64,000 nt of DNA from Janthinobacterium sp. 1_2014MBL_MicDiv (GCF_001865675.1 NZ_CP011319.1:4030001-4094000), one strand, 5' to 3'. Shown: positions 43,119-52,135, numbered from the stretch's first letter. Notes: generated by a model from the sequence alone, not told the origin. Numbers and translations: made by a program.

Positions 43119-45418
43119 AACTTTCTCGACACGCTCAGCTTCGCGTTGCGTCCCACGCCGGTCACGGCCTCGCTCAGGTACGGCATGTAGTTGCGGTTGA
43201 AGACATTGTCGACCGTCAGCCGCACTTCCGTGCCGCGCCACGCGCCCTGCCTGCCATTCCACGACGCGAACAAGGTGTGCAGCGCATAGCCCTTCGACGG
43301 CGGCAAGCGGTACACGCTCCCTATCGGCAGGACGCGGTCCTGCCTGGCCACGAAACGGCCCTGCCAGCCGATGCTGACGCCCTGTTCCGGGAAGCGCCAG
43401 CCCAGGCCCGCCATCAGCTTGTCCGGCGCGATGGTCGACACGGGTTCGTCCTGGCCCCACGGGTCGCGCTGCGTTCCCGTGCGGGTGCCGCGCTGCTTCG
43501 ACAGCGAAGCGCTGGCAAACAGGCGCGGCGTGTTGTAGTAGGACTCGAGCTCCACGCCCTGCGTGCGGAAGCCGGCCAGGTTGCGGTACGACGACAGCGC
43601 GGGCGGCACCTTGCCCGATCCCGGCACGTAGCCTTCGACGAGGATGCCCAGGCGCGGGCCGATATTGTCGCTGACGCGGTTCTGGTAGAGCGTCAGGCGC
43701 AGCTGCGCGTCATCGTTTTCCGTCCACAGGCTGCGCCGGTGCAGCATCGCGCCCGCGCGCACGGCCGTCACGCGCTCGACGGCGAGGTTGCGGCTGGTGC
43801 CCGGCGTCGATGAACCGAGCCTGGACGACACATAGTATTCATTCGAATACATCTCGTCGATGGTGGGCGCGCGCCAGGTGCGGCTCAAGTCGCCGAACAG
43901 CGCCACCGCGCTGGACGCCTTCCAGAACAGTCCCAGGCGCGGCGACCAGTCTTCGTGCACCTTTTCGCTGAAATCGTGGCCGGCGGCGGCCAGCGGGCTG
44001 TTGTAGCGCGAGGCCTTGTTCGGCACGCCTTCGGAGACGACGCGGTCGTGGCGCAGCGCCGCCGTCAGGGTCAGGCTGCCGTAGGTCATCGCATCCTGCA
44101 GGTACAGGCCCGTGGTTTCCTGGCGGCCGGCCGGCATGTAATAGGGCTGGAAATAGCCATAGTTGTAGCTCGGGTCCTTCAGCGCCGTCGACGACGGGTA
44201 GTACATCAGGGTGTCGCGCACATTCTTGTGCCATTGCAGGCCCGTTTGCAGCACGTGCGACACGGCGCCGGTGCTGAACACGCTCTCGTTGCGCAGATCA
44301 AAGATGCGGTCCACGTACGAAGCCCAGCTCTCGTTGCCCAGCGAACCGAGGTAGGAACCCAGCGAAGCGGACGGCAAGCGCTTGTCATGCTGGTCCGTGT
44401 GCGAATAGCCGGCGCTGGCGGTCAGCTTGATCCACGGGTTGTTCTGCGGCGCATACTGCCATTTCACGGAATACGTATCGTCGTTCTGGTCGCGGTAGAC
44501 GGCCTTGCGCTGCCACGCCTCTTCCAGCCCGTATTTTTTGATTTCCGCCTCGGTCGGCGTGGGCACGTCCTCGCCCATGGCGGCGAACGGTCCCCAGCCC
44601 GTGCTGCCGCTCTTCATGGCGGTCAGGGTCAGGAGCTGCTCCGGCGTCAGGCGGATGTTCAATTTCGCCAGGCTCGATGGCGCGTCGATGGCGGAAAAGC
44701 GGAATGGCTTGCCATCGGGTTTGCGCAGGTCGTCCGACTTGCGCTGCGTGGTGAAGGCCATTGCGTCGAAGCGGCCGTCTTCCGTGCGCCCGTAAACGGC
44801 CACGGTGGCGTCGTTTTCCCCGTTGTTCGAATGACGCGAGTACTTGAGCATGGCGCCCACTTTCTCGCCGCCTTCCAGCAAGTCCTGCGCATCCTTGGTG
44901 TCGACCGTGATGACGCCGCCGAAACCGCCATTGCCATACAGGCTGGTATGCGCGCCCTTGTTCACCTCGATCTGCTTGATCAGTTCCGGTTCGATGAAGA
45001 TGGAGCCCTGGCGGTATTTCTCGAAGCCCTTGGGCACGCCGTCGAGGATGACCTTCACGTCCTGCACCTTGTTGAAGCCCCAGATATTCAGGCTCTGGCC
45101 ACTGGGACGGGCCGTGCCGGCCAGGTCCACGCCGGGCAGGGTGTCGAGCAGCGAGGCGACGTTGTCGGCCTGCTGGCGTTCGATGTCGGCGCTGTTGATG
45201 TACGAGCGGCCGGCCGTGCCGGCGCTGATGGCGTCGCCAAACACGCTGATGGCCGGCATCTGCGTCTCGTTCTGCGCCGGATTGTCCTTCCCGGCCTTGT
45301 CGGCCGCCCAGGCGCCGGCGCCCATGCCGCCCAATATGAGCGCCAGCGCGGCGGCCATCGGGGTCAATCCACCTGCGCGCGCGCTGCCGCACATCGTTTG
45401 CTTGCTGCTGATTTTCAT
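43115..45418 (-). CDS. TonB-dependent outer-membrane receptor, iron/haem type
   Basis: The 767-residue receptor has a signal peptide (LALILGGMGAGAWA), a plug domain (ISVFGDAISAGTAGRSYINSADIERQ, LPGVDLAGTARPSGQSLNIWGF, NKGAHTSLYGNGGFGGVI) and a 22-strand barrel ending in Phe (KLSVSRKF). The LSRTWRAPTIDEMYSNEYY and NRNYMPYLS segments are like those of haem and haemoglobin receptors (HemR/HutA-type), but no conserved NPNL/FRAP box was clearly seen, so a siderophore is also possible. A Fur box overlaps the promoter at 45614-45643. No hemP or uptake ABC genes adjoin it. Confidence 0.88.
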   Translation of the reverse strand: MKISSKQTMCGSARAGGLTPMAAALALILGGMGAGAWAADKAGKDNPAQNETQMPAISVFGDAISAGTAGRSYINSADIERQQADNVASLLDTLPGVDLAGTARPSGQSLNIWGFNKVQDVKVILDGVPKGFEKYRQGSIFIEPELIKQIEVNKGAHTSLYGNGGFGGVITVDTKDAQDLLEGGEKVGAMLKYSRHSNNGENDATVAVYGRTEDGRFDAMAFTTQRKSDDLRKPDGKPFRFSAIDAPSSLAKLNIRLTPEQLLTLTAMKSGSTGWGPFAAMGEDVPTPTEAEIKKYGLEEAWQRKAVYRDQNDDTYSVKWQYAPQNNPWIKLTASAGYSHTDQHDKRLPSASLGSYLGSLGNESWASYVDRIFDLRNESVFSTGAVSHVLQTGLQWHKNVRDTLMYYPSSTALKDPSYNYGYFQPYYMPAGRQETTGLYLQDAMTYGSLTLTAALRHDRVVSEGVPNKASRYNSPLAAAGHDFSEKVHEDWSPRLGLFWKASSAVALFGDLSRTWRAPTIDEMYSNEYYVSSRLGSSTPGTSRNLAVERVTAVRAGAMLHRRSLWTENDDAQLRLTLYQNRVSDNIGPRLGILVEGYVPGSGKVPPALSSYRNLAGFRTQGVELESYYNTPRLFASASLSKQRGTRTGTQRDPWGQDEPVSTIAPDKLMAGLGWRFPEQGVSIGWQGRFVARQDRVLPIGSVYRLPPSKGYALHTLFASWNGRQGAWRGTEVRLTVDNVFNRNYMPYLSEAVTGVGRNAKLSVSRKF

Positions 45419-45613
45419 TGCTATCCTTGCCTGGTTTTCATGCTTCTGGAATGAAAAAACGCTGGGGCAGAGGGAACAGGCGGTGCACGATCAAGCGGCG
45501 GCGTTGAAGGAAGCGTTGCGGCGGCATTCTGCCCGCGCGGACACGCGCCGGCACATGGCCGGCGGCGCAATGCAGTCACCGGGGATAAGTTACCTTAGTG
45601 AAATGCGGGACAC

Positions 45614-45643
45614 ATCATATATCAAATGCGAATGATTCGCAAT
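45614..45643 (-). promoter_or_regulatory. Fur-controlled promoter of the TonB receptor gene
   Basis: On the minus strand TTGCGA (-35) and TATGAT (-10) are 17 bp apart. AATGCGAATGATTCGCAAT (45625-45643) is a Fur box of the type seen in betaproteobacteria and covers the -35 and spacer, so Fur-Fe would block RNA polymerase. The leader to the ATG at 45418 is about 180 nt and holds no recognised small gene. Confidence 0.72.
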
Positions 45644-45660
45644 ACGATTAAAGTAATACC

Positions 45661-47238
45661 TCACTCCGGATAGCCGGTGATGTCGGCGATCTCGCGGTAC
45701 AAGGGTTGCAGCCGCGCATACATTTTCCGGTACACGCGCCGGTACAGCTGCTCGTAGATTTTCCCGTGTTCGGGATGCGGCAGGAATACCCTGCCCTTGC
45801 GCGTCATGGCTTGCACGGCGCCGGGGAAATCCGCATGCCAGCCCAGGCCCACGGCGGCGGCGATGGCCGCGCCCAGGCCCGAGCTTTCATACACGTGGGC
45901 GCGCGCGGCAGGCAAGCCGAAGATGTCGGCCGTCAGCTGCATGGCGGCGTCGCTTTGCGAGCCGCCGCCGGCGATGCGCAGCTCCGTAATCGCAATCCCG
46001 CTGCGCTGTTCGATGCGCTCCTTGCCTTCGCGCAGCGCATACGCGAGTCCTTCCAGGATGGCGCGGTAGATGTGCGCGCGCGTGTGCACGTCGCCGAAAC
46101 CGATCATGGCGCCCTTCGCTTCCGGCCCCGGCACCTTGATGCCGGGACTCCAGTACGGCTGCAGCATCAGTCCCATGGAGCCGGGCGGCACGGCATCGAC
46201 CAGGCGGTCGAACAGCGCCTCGGCCGACATGCCCGTGCCATCCTCGGCCGCCGCCGCCCGTTCGCGGTCGCCAAACTGCTCCTTGAACCAGTTGACCATC
46301 CAGTAGCCGCGAAAGATCTGCACTTCCGTGCTGTAGGCGCCCGGCATGGCGGCAGGATACGGCGGGATGAAGCGCGTCACTTCCACGTATTTCCGGTTCG
46401 TCGTGTTGATGGTGGCCGTGGTGCCGTAGCTCAGGCAGGCCACGTGCGGCTCGACGCAGCCGGCGCCCAGCACCTCGCACGCCTTGTCGGCGGCCGCCGC
46501 CAGCAGGGGCGTCCCTTCAGGAATCCCGGTCGCCGCGGCGGCCGCCTGCGTGATGGCCCCCATCAGGGTGCCCGGCGCCAGCAGGTCGGGCAGCATGGAC
46601 GGCTTGATCGCCAGCGCCTGCCACTTCCAGTCGAAGCGCCCGGCCCAGGCGTGGCGCTTGTAGTCGAACGGGATATACGCCACCTGCGAACCGGTCGAAT
46701 CGGCATAGCGCCCGCAGAGGCGGTAATTCAGGAAGCCCGACAGCAGCAGGAATTTGTGCGTGCGGCGCCAGATGTCGGGCTGGTGCGCGCTAATCCAGTT
46801 GATCTCGGCCTCGCGGCGAAAATACGCGATCGTGCCATCGAGGCGCGTGGCGCGGAAGGCGGCGCGCCACCACGGCGCCAGTTGCGGAATGTCGCGCGTG
46901 CTGCGCTGGTCCAGCCAGGTGATGGCGGGTCGCAGCGGCGCGCCATGCTCGTCCACGTTGACGACCGTGCCGCGCTGCGTGGTCACGGCAACGCCCTTCA
47001 CCTGCGATTTGTCGATGGCCGTGCCGCGCCACAGCTGCTGGCACGCTTCGCACACGGCTTGCCAGTAGCCGTCGGCGTCATGCTCGGCCCAGCCGGGATG
47101 CTCGGAGAAATACGGCTCGAGGAAGACTTGCGCCTTCGCCTCCAGCCGGCCATCGCGGTCGAACAGCAGCGCGCGCACGCTTTGCGTGCCATTGTCGATG
47201 GAGAGGATATACGGGCCATCGCCCGCGGCGGCAGCCAC
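45661..47238 (-). CDS. FGGY-family carbohydrate/polyol kinase
   Basis: The 525-residue kinase has the ATP/substrate motifs YILSIDNGTQSVRALLFD, TQRG, ITWLDQRSTRD, ACLSYGTTATINTT and the FGGY signature region GIAITELRIAGGGSQSDAAMQLTADIFGLP. It phosphorylates a sugar or polyol; glycerol, xylulose and related compounds are all possible. Translation starts at a GTG (47236-47238), 3 bp after the stop of the small upstream ORF, so it is probably coupled to it. It is the last gene of the AGPS-like/GlpD-like cluster. Confidence 0.88.
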   Translation of the reverse strand: MAAAAGDGPYILSIDNGTQSVRALLFDRDGRLEAKAQVFLEPYFSEHPGWAEHDADGYWQAVCEACQQLWRGTAIDKSQVKGVAVTTQRGTVVNVDEHGAPLRPAITWLDQRSTRDIPQLAPWWRAAFRATRLDGTIAYFRREAEINWISAHQPDIWRRTHKFLLLSGFLNYRLCGRYADSTGSQVAYIPFDYKRHAWAGRFDWKWQALAIKPSMLPDLLAPGTLMGAITQAAAAATGIPEGTPLLAAAADKACEVLGAGCVEPHVACLSYGTTATINTTNRKYVEVTRFIPPYPAAMPGAYSTEVQIFRGYWMVNWFKEQFGDRERAAAAEDGTGMSAEALFDRLVDAVPPGSMGLMLQPYWSPGIKVPGPEAKGAMIGFGDVHTRAHIYRAILEGLAYALREGKERIEQRSGIAITELRIAGGGSQSDAAMQLTADIFGLPAARAHVYESSGLGAAIAAAVGLGWHADFPGAVQAMTRKGRVFLPHPEHGKIYEQLYRRVYRKMYARLQPLYREIADITGYPE

Positions 47239-47241
47239 GGC

Positions 47242-47562
47242 TCAGGCCACGCTGGCCAGCGCGGCGCGCAGCGCCCGCAGCAGCGCCTGCGGATCCTTGT
47301 CCGGCTGCGCGCTGAATACGGGCGCCTCCCAGTCCTGGCCGCGCACGGCCACCACGCGCAGGCGTCCCTGCTCGTTCCATGCCGGATACCAGCCCACGTC
47401 GACGATATCGCCATTCCCGCACGTGATTTGCAGCAGGTCTTCGCCCAGGTCGTCGGCCAGGGCGGCCACGGGCTGGGCCAGGTCCAGCTGCGACAGGCTG
47501 TCATAGGTGATGCGCGCGGCGCCCAGTTCCAGGGCCTCGCCAAACAGGGTGGTTTCGATGAT
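47242..47562 (-). CDS. Small conserved-looking ORF with a non-canonical (ATC) start or an internal GTG start
   Basis: An open frame encodes about 106 residues (IETTLFGEALELGAARITYDS ... EDLLQITCGNGDIVDVGWYP ... QDWEAPVFSAQPDKDPQ). A strong AGGAG lies four bases ahead of ATC-ATC at 47562-47557, but there is no ATG, GTG or TTG there; the first usual start in frame is GTG 47469, without a ribosome-binding site and 31 codons downstream. The frame is open upstream to the GlpD-like stop codon. Either ATC is used, or this allele lost its ATG, or the GTG is used. The family is not recognised. Confidence 0.5.
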   Translation of the reverse strand: MIETTLFGEALELGAARITYDSLSQLDLAQPVAALADDLGEDLLQITCGNGDIVDVGWYPAWNEQGRLRVVAVRGQDWEAPVFSAQPDKDPQALLRALRAALASVA

Positions 47563-47589
47563 GTTCTCCTCTTTTATATTTTTATCGGT

Positions 47590-47655
47590 GCTTTTTCGTT
47601 GCTTTTCCGCTGCTTTTTCGTTGCTTTTCCGCTGCTTTTTCGTTGCTTTTTCGTT
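47590..47655. repeat. Six tandem 11-bp repeats
   Basis: Six back-to-back units of GCTTTT(T/C)CG(T/C)T run exactly from 47590 to 47655 between the GlpD-like stop and the small ORF. On the minus strand each unit is rich in A (AACGAAAAAGC). The unit length is not a multiple of three, so copy-number change would shift frame; it would also change the spacing between the two genes. Confidence 0.9.
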
Positions 47656-47658
47656 GCC

Positions 47659-49239
47659 TCATGCGCCCTGCGGCAGGCTGTAATGGCTGCGCCACAGGGC
47701 CAGGTAGCGTTGCTGCTCCTCGTCCCAGCGCGCATCGCTCCAGCCCAGCTCCCCCTGGCACATGGCGCGCAGGCGCGGCATGATAGCAAGCGCGCCGCCG
47801 CCCAGCTGCAAACCGAGGCGCGTGCGCCGCAGCAGCAGGTCTTCCAGGTGCTGCACGTCCTCCATGCGCGCGCCCCAGCGCAGCTGCGCCCACAGGGTCT
47901 GCGTGCCGGGAATTTGCGCCAGTTCGCCATCGCGCGCCGCATCGCACAGCGCCTGCGCGGCCGCGCCATAGCGGCCTTGCAGGCGCACGCGCTGTTCGCC
48001 ATCGAGCAGCAAGGCCTGGCCTGTCAGGGGCGGCACCGGCGCGAAGATGGGCCGCGGGCGCACATCCGCCTGCCAGCCGGGCAGCAGCGGCGCGGCCTGG
48101 CGCAGCGCGTCGAGGGCGATCACGCGGAAGGTCGTCAGCTTGCCGCCGGCCACCGTCAGCAAGCCGTTTTCCAGCCATAGCGCATGTTCGCGCGCTTCCT
48201 TCGACGGGTCAAGCCGGCCGCTGTCGATCACGGGCCGCACCCCGGCGAACGTGGCCAGCACGTCGGCCTCGCCCAGCGCCAGCTGCGGAAACTGCCAGCG
48301 CAGCGCGGCCAGCAGGTAATCGAGCTCGCCGCGCGTGATGGCCGCCTCGTTGTCCAGCTGGCCGCCGTGGTCGACGTCGGTGGTGCCGACCAGGGTCACG
48401 CCCTCCCACGGATAGGCGAAGACGGGACGGCCATCCCGCGGGTGCATCAGGCTGACGGCTTGCGCCAGCGGCAGGCGCCAGGCCGGCAGCAGCAGATGGC
48501 TGCCGCGCAGGGGCCGCAGCTTCGGCGGCGCGCCGACCTGGCCACGCAGGCCGTCGGCCCAGGCGCCCGTGGCGCTGATCACCAGGCGCGCGCGCACGGC
48601 CAGCCGGGCGCCGCCGACGCCATCGTTCAAGGTGGCGCCCAGCACCTGCCCCCCCTCGCGCAGCAAGGACTCCACGCCCAGGTAATTGACGGCCGCGCCG
48701 CCATGGCGCCGGGCTTCCTGCAGCACACGCAGCACCAGGCGCGCATCGTCCGTCTTGGCGTCCTGGTACAGCATGCCGCCGCGCAGGCCGTCGCGGTTGA
48801 TGTGCGGCGCCAGCATGGCGAAGTCCGCCGCGTCGACATAGCGGCGCGCGCGGCGGCCCGCCATCATGTCGTAGATGGCCAGCCCCAGCATGAACTGGCG
48901 CCGGCCCGGTTTCCGGCCGATATAGTCGCCGAAGGCAAAGCCCTGCGTCTCGACCAGCCCCGCCGCATCCGCCAGCAAGGCGACCCGCTCGTGCACCGAT
49001 TCGCGCGTCATGGCGAACTGGCCCTGCTTGAGGTAGCGCAAGCCACCGTGCACCAGCTTCGACGAACGGCTCGACGTGCCCCAGGCGAAATCGCGCTGTT
49101 CCACCAGCAGCGCCTTCAAGCCGCGCCGCGCTGCTTCCAGCAGGATGCCGGCGCCCGTGATGCCGCCGCCGACGATCAGGACATCCCACTCGCGCGCCAG
49201 CAGTTCGGGCAAGCCGTCCCGGCGCGGCGCGGCGTTCAC
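47659..49239 (-). CDS. GlpD-like FAD-dependent glycerol-3-phosphate dehydrogenase/oxidase
   Basis: The 526-residue flavoprotein has the dinucleotide site WDVLIVGGGITGAGILLEAARRG, SSRSSKLVHGGLRYL, GRKPGRRQFML, ISATGAWAD, TLVGTTDVDHGG and GGKLTTFR. It matches GlpD, which oxidises sn-glycerol 3-phosphate to DHAP at the membrane and passes electrons to quinone. It starts at GTG 49239, overlapping the stop of the upstream oxidase gene as GTGA, so the two are translationally coupled. Its cluster suggests a specialised paralogue; the main glpD is not in the window. Confidence 0.88.
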   Translation of the reverse strand: MNAAPRRDGLPELLAREWDVLIVGGGITGAGILLEAARRGLKALLVEQRDFAWGTSSRSSKLVHGGLRYLKQGQFAMTRESVHERVALLADAAGLVETQGFAFGDYIGRKPGRRQFMLGLAIYDMMAGRRARRYVDAADFAMLAPHINRDGLRGGMLYQDAKTDDARLVLRVLQEARRHGGAAVNYLGVESLLREGGQVLGATLNDGVGGARLAVRARLVISATGAWADGLRGQVGAPPKLRPLRGSHLLLPAWRLPLAQAVSLMHPRDGRPVFAYPWEGVTLVGTTDVDHGGQLDNEAAITRGELDYLLAALRWQFPQLALGEADVLATFAGVRPVIDSGRLDPSKEAREHALWLENGLLTVAGGKLTTFRVIALDALRQAAPLLPGWQADVRPRPIFAPVPPLTGQALLLDGEQRVRLQGRYGAAAQALCDAARDGELAQIPGTQTLWAQLRWGARMEDVQHLEDLLLRRTRLGLQLGGGALAIMPRLRAMCQGELGWSDARWDEEQQRYLALWRSHYSLPQGA

Positions 49240-50846
49240 AATGCGCCTCCCGCCTCGGGCAGCAGTTTGCCGGGATTCATCATGCCCTGCGGGTCGACCT
49301 GGCGGAACAGCGCGCGCATGGCAGCCATGCCCAGCTCCCCCTTCTCGGCCGCCAGCCACGGCGCGTGGTCGGTGCCTACGCCATGCTGGTGGCTGATGGT
49401 GCCGCCGTTGGCCACGATGGCGGTGCTGGCCGCATCCTTCAGGCTGCGCCAGCGCGCCATGTTTTCCTCGAACGTGGGCGCCAGCCGGTACACATACGTG
49501 GTGTAGACGCTGGCGCCCTGCGGGTACAGGTGCGACAAATGCGTGTAGGCGTGCACCTGCTCGCCATGCGCGGCCAGCGCGCTGCGGCCCGCCTGCTCGA
49601 GCGCCGCCATCATCGGCGTCACGCGGGGCCAGTCGACGGCCGTTTCCACCGTGTCGATCACATAGCCGTGTTCCCAGGCACCGTTGCGCAGGTAGACGTT
49701 GCGAAAGCGCCCCTGCTTCCACTTGTCGCCCATGTGCCGCCCCACGTGCACGCCCTTGTGCCGCCGCGCCAGCGCCAGCGCGCCGCGCAGGGCCGCGCGC
49801 GCCGGCCCGGCCGCGCCGCTGGCGCCCACCATCAGCATGCATTTGCCGTCGCCGCAGCCGCGCAGCGACAGGTAGCGCTCCAGCAGCCCCACCAGTTTTT
49901 TATGTCCGGCCAGGGTCAGCATGGTTTGCGTCTCCAGCGCGTTCGACAGGCGCAGCAGCGACAGCGGCATATCGGCCTGCGCCAGCGCCCGCACGGCCGC
50001 CTGCGCCTGGGCCCAGTCGGCAAAGAACACGGCGTGGAACGCTTCATACGGCGGCAGCGGCGCGATGCGCACGGTGGCCTGCGTCACGATGCCCATCCGG
50101 CCTTCCGATCCCAGCACCATTTCGCGCAGGTCGATGCCGGCCGCCGAAGCGGGAAAGGTGGGGATCGTCAGGGTACCGGCCGGCGTCTCCACTTCACCGC
50201 CCGCGAACAGCTGCTCGATGCGGCCGTAGCGCAGCGATTGCTGGCCCGACGAGCGCGTGGCGATCCAGCCGCCCAGGGTCGAATATTCGAACGACTGCGG
50301 ATAGTGGCCCAGCGTGTAGCCATGCGCGCGCAGCTGCGCTTCCAGGTCGGGGCCATACACGCCCGCGCCGAACGTGGCCAGGCGCGCCTCGCGGTCCAGG
50401 TGGCCCAGCGCGCACAGACGCGTGAGGCTGATCGACAGCACGGGGCGCGGCCCGGCCGCCACCGTCAGGTGCCCGGCCACGCTGGTGCCGCCGCCATGCG
50501 GGATGACGGCCACGCACGCCTGGCGCGCATACGCGAGCAGCTGGCGCACCTGCAGCGCGCTGTCGGGAAAGGCCACGCCATCGGGCACGGCGCCGATACG
50601 GCCGTGGCGCAGCTTGAACCAGTCGGGCAGGCTCTGGCCCAGCGCATGGCGCACGCGCGTGGCCGGCTTCGTGTCGATCAGCGGATGCGGCGCCAGGCGC
50701 GAGGCGGGCACCTGCGCGCAGGCGTCGTCAAACGTGGCGTCCAGAATGGGCGTGCCCGGCCCCAGCCGCTCGCCCAGGAATGCCAGCGCCTCGCCACCCA
50801 GCGCATACACGATGCTTTCGTCCCCCCAGCCATTCCAGCGTTGCAT
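49236..50846 (-). CDS. FAD-binding oxidase, alkyl-DHAP synthase-like (VAO/PCMH family)
   Basis: The 536-residue protein has the VAO/PCMH FAD fold: VIPHGGGTSVAGH, FGAGVYGPDLEAQL, YPQSFEYSTLGGWIATRSSGQ and a C-terminal SHQHGVGTDHAPW with QVDPQGMMNPGKLLP. The HxHGVG motif and overall layout are those of alkyldihydroxyacetonephosphate synthase relatives rather than D-lactate dehydrogenases. AGGGG lies six bases before ATG 50846 but overlaps the earlier ATG 50852. It is the first gene of the leftward cluster, divergent from an AraC regulator. Confidence 0.85.
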   Translation of the reverse strand: MQRWNGWGDESIVYALGGEALAFLGERLGPGTPILDATFDDACAQVPASRLAPHPLIDTKPATRVRHALGQSLPDWFKLRHGRIGAVPDGVAFPDSALQVRQLLAYARQACVAVIPHGGGTSVAGHLTVAAGPRPVLSISLTRLCALGHLDREARLATFGAGVYGPDLEAQLRAHGYTLGHYPQSFEYSTLGGWIATRSSGQQSLRYGRIEQLFAGGEVETPAGTLTIPTFPASAAGIDLREMVLGSEGRMGIVTQATVRIAPLPPYEAFHAVFFADWAQAQAAVRALAQADMPLSLLRLSNALETQTMLTLAGHKKLVGLLERYLSLRGCGDGKCMLMVGASGAAGPARAALRGALALARRHKGVHVGRHMGDKWKQGRFRNVYLRNGAWEHGYVIDTVETAVDWPRVTPMMAALEQAGRSALAAHGEQVHAYTHLSHLYPQGASVYTTYVYRLAPTFEENMARWRSLKDAASTAIVANGGTISHQHGVGTDHAPWLAAEKGELGMAAMRALFRQVDPQGMMNPGKLLPEAGGAL

Positions 50847-50972
50847 CGACATCCCCTGTGTTGGGCCAGTTGCGCGCCACGGCGGCTTGCTATACTGTTC
50901 TTGCCTGATCAACAGCATATGCCGCCGCAGGCCAAGGGTATTGGTTTTTCATGACAATCGCATTGTTCCATC

Positions 50973-52043
50973 ATGACAGGCACTGACAGCCATCCCGCCG
51001 AAGGCCGGGTCGCCGGCGCCTACCTGCAGCCGCTGCTGGAAGCGGCCGGCGCGCACGGCATCTCAGCTGCCGCCCTGGCGCAGGCGGCCGGCGTGGCGCC
51101 GCACGGCCTCGATGCCTCGCTGGCCAACCTGCCCGCGCGCGACTATGTGCGCCTGCTCGACGCCGGCGCCGCGCTGGCGGGCGACGCGCATTTCGGCCTG
51201 CACGTGGGCCAGCGCGTGCGCATGGGCACGTACAGCGCATATGGCTTGATACTGCTCAGCTGCAAGAACGTGGGCCAGGCGCTGGAGCAGACGGCCCGCT
51301 ATGAACGGCTGGCGCACGACCTGGGCCGCTCCAGCGTGCAGCGCGACGGCGCCGTTGCGCACTACCGCTGGACCAGCCACTATCCGGCCGCCAGCCGGCA
51401 CCTGGTCGACAGCGTCTTTGCCGGCATCCGCGTCTGCGGCGACTGGCTGGCCGGCGTGGCGCTGCCGCCCGCCCGGCTGGCGTTCACCCATGATGGCGGC
51501 GGCGAACTGCTGCGCCACGCGGCCCACCGCGACGAATACGTGCGCGTGCTGGGCAGCCTGCCCGCCTTCGGCGCCGCGGCCAACACGGCCACCTTCGACG
51601 CGCAATTGCTGGACTGGCCCGTGCCGAATGCGGACGTCAGCCTGTATCCCGTGCTGTGCCAGCATGCGGAACAATTGCTGGCGCAGCGCCAAGGCGAGGA
51701 TGGCGCCGGCATCGAAGCGCAGGTGCACGCCGCCATCGTGGCCGGCCTGCGCCACGGTTCGGCCAGGCTGGCCGGCGTGGCCGCCGCGCTGGCCGTCACG
51801 CCGCGCACCTTGCAGCGCAAGCTGGCCGACGCGGACACCAGCTTCCAGGCCTTGCTCGACCAGGCCCGCTACGGCCTGGCGCGCGATTACCTGCGCCAGC
51901 CGGGCCTGTCGCTGGTCGACATCGCCTTTTTGCTCGGCTACCAGGAGCAAAGCGCGTTCAACCATGCGTTTCGCACCTGGGCCGGCACCAATCCCGGCGC
52001 CTGGCGGTTGCAGCAATTGCAGGCCAGGCAAGCGGATTTGTAG
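50973..52043 (+). CDS. AraC family transcriptional regulator (OruR-like)
   Basis: The 356-residue regulator has the arabinose-binding-like N-terminal domain (DUF4124-free, OruR/ArgR type; GAALAGDAHFGLHVGQRVRMGTYS) and two C-terminal helix-turn-helix motifs (LAGVAAALAVTPRTLQRKL and SLVDIAFLLGYQEQSAFNHAF). It is divergent from the AGPS-like/GlpD-like/FGGY genes and is probably their regulator. The 126-bp gap between them should hold its binding sites. Confidence 0.9.
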   Translation: MTGTDSHPAEGRVAGAYLQPLLEAAGAHGISAAALAQAAGVAPHGLDASLANLPARDYVRLLDAGAALAGDAHFGLHVGQRVRMGTYSAYGLILLSCKNVGQALEQTARYERLAHDLGRSSVQRDGAVAHYRWTSHYPAASRHLVDSVFAGIRVCGDWLAGVALPPARLAFTHDGGGELLRHAAHRDEYVRVLGSLPAFGAAANTATFDAQLLDWPVPNADVSLYPVLCQHAEQLLAQRQGEDGAGIEAQVHAAIVAGLRHGSARLAGVAAALAVTPRTLQRKLADADTSFQALLDQARYGLARDYLRQPGLSLVDIAFLLGYQEQSAFNHAFRTWAGTNPGAWRLQQLQARQADL

Positions 52044-52135
52044 CCGTGCGCGGGCCATGCCTGAAGCGTTTTCTCGCTATACTGGCATAGTCAAGCTTCC
52101 CACGATCACTCCAACCCGCAATGCAAAGGATTAAT

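Noticed and set aside
45419..45613. A hemP-like small gene in the TonB receptor leader
   Set aside because: The minus-strand frames give only short Arg/Pro-rich peptides without the HemP pattern.
47582..48178. Lys/Arg/Ser-rich tail ORFs reading through the 11-bp repeat in the two other minus frames
   Set aside because: They are out-of-frame extensions of shadows within the GlpD-like gene; the basic tails are created by the repeat itself.
45706..48180. Antisense open frame of about 824 codons opposite the FGGY and GlpD-like genes
   Set aside because: It crosses the 11-bp repeat (a run of Phe/Leu/Arg from the repeat) and three real genes; no family signature is present.
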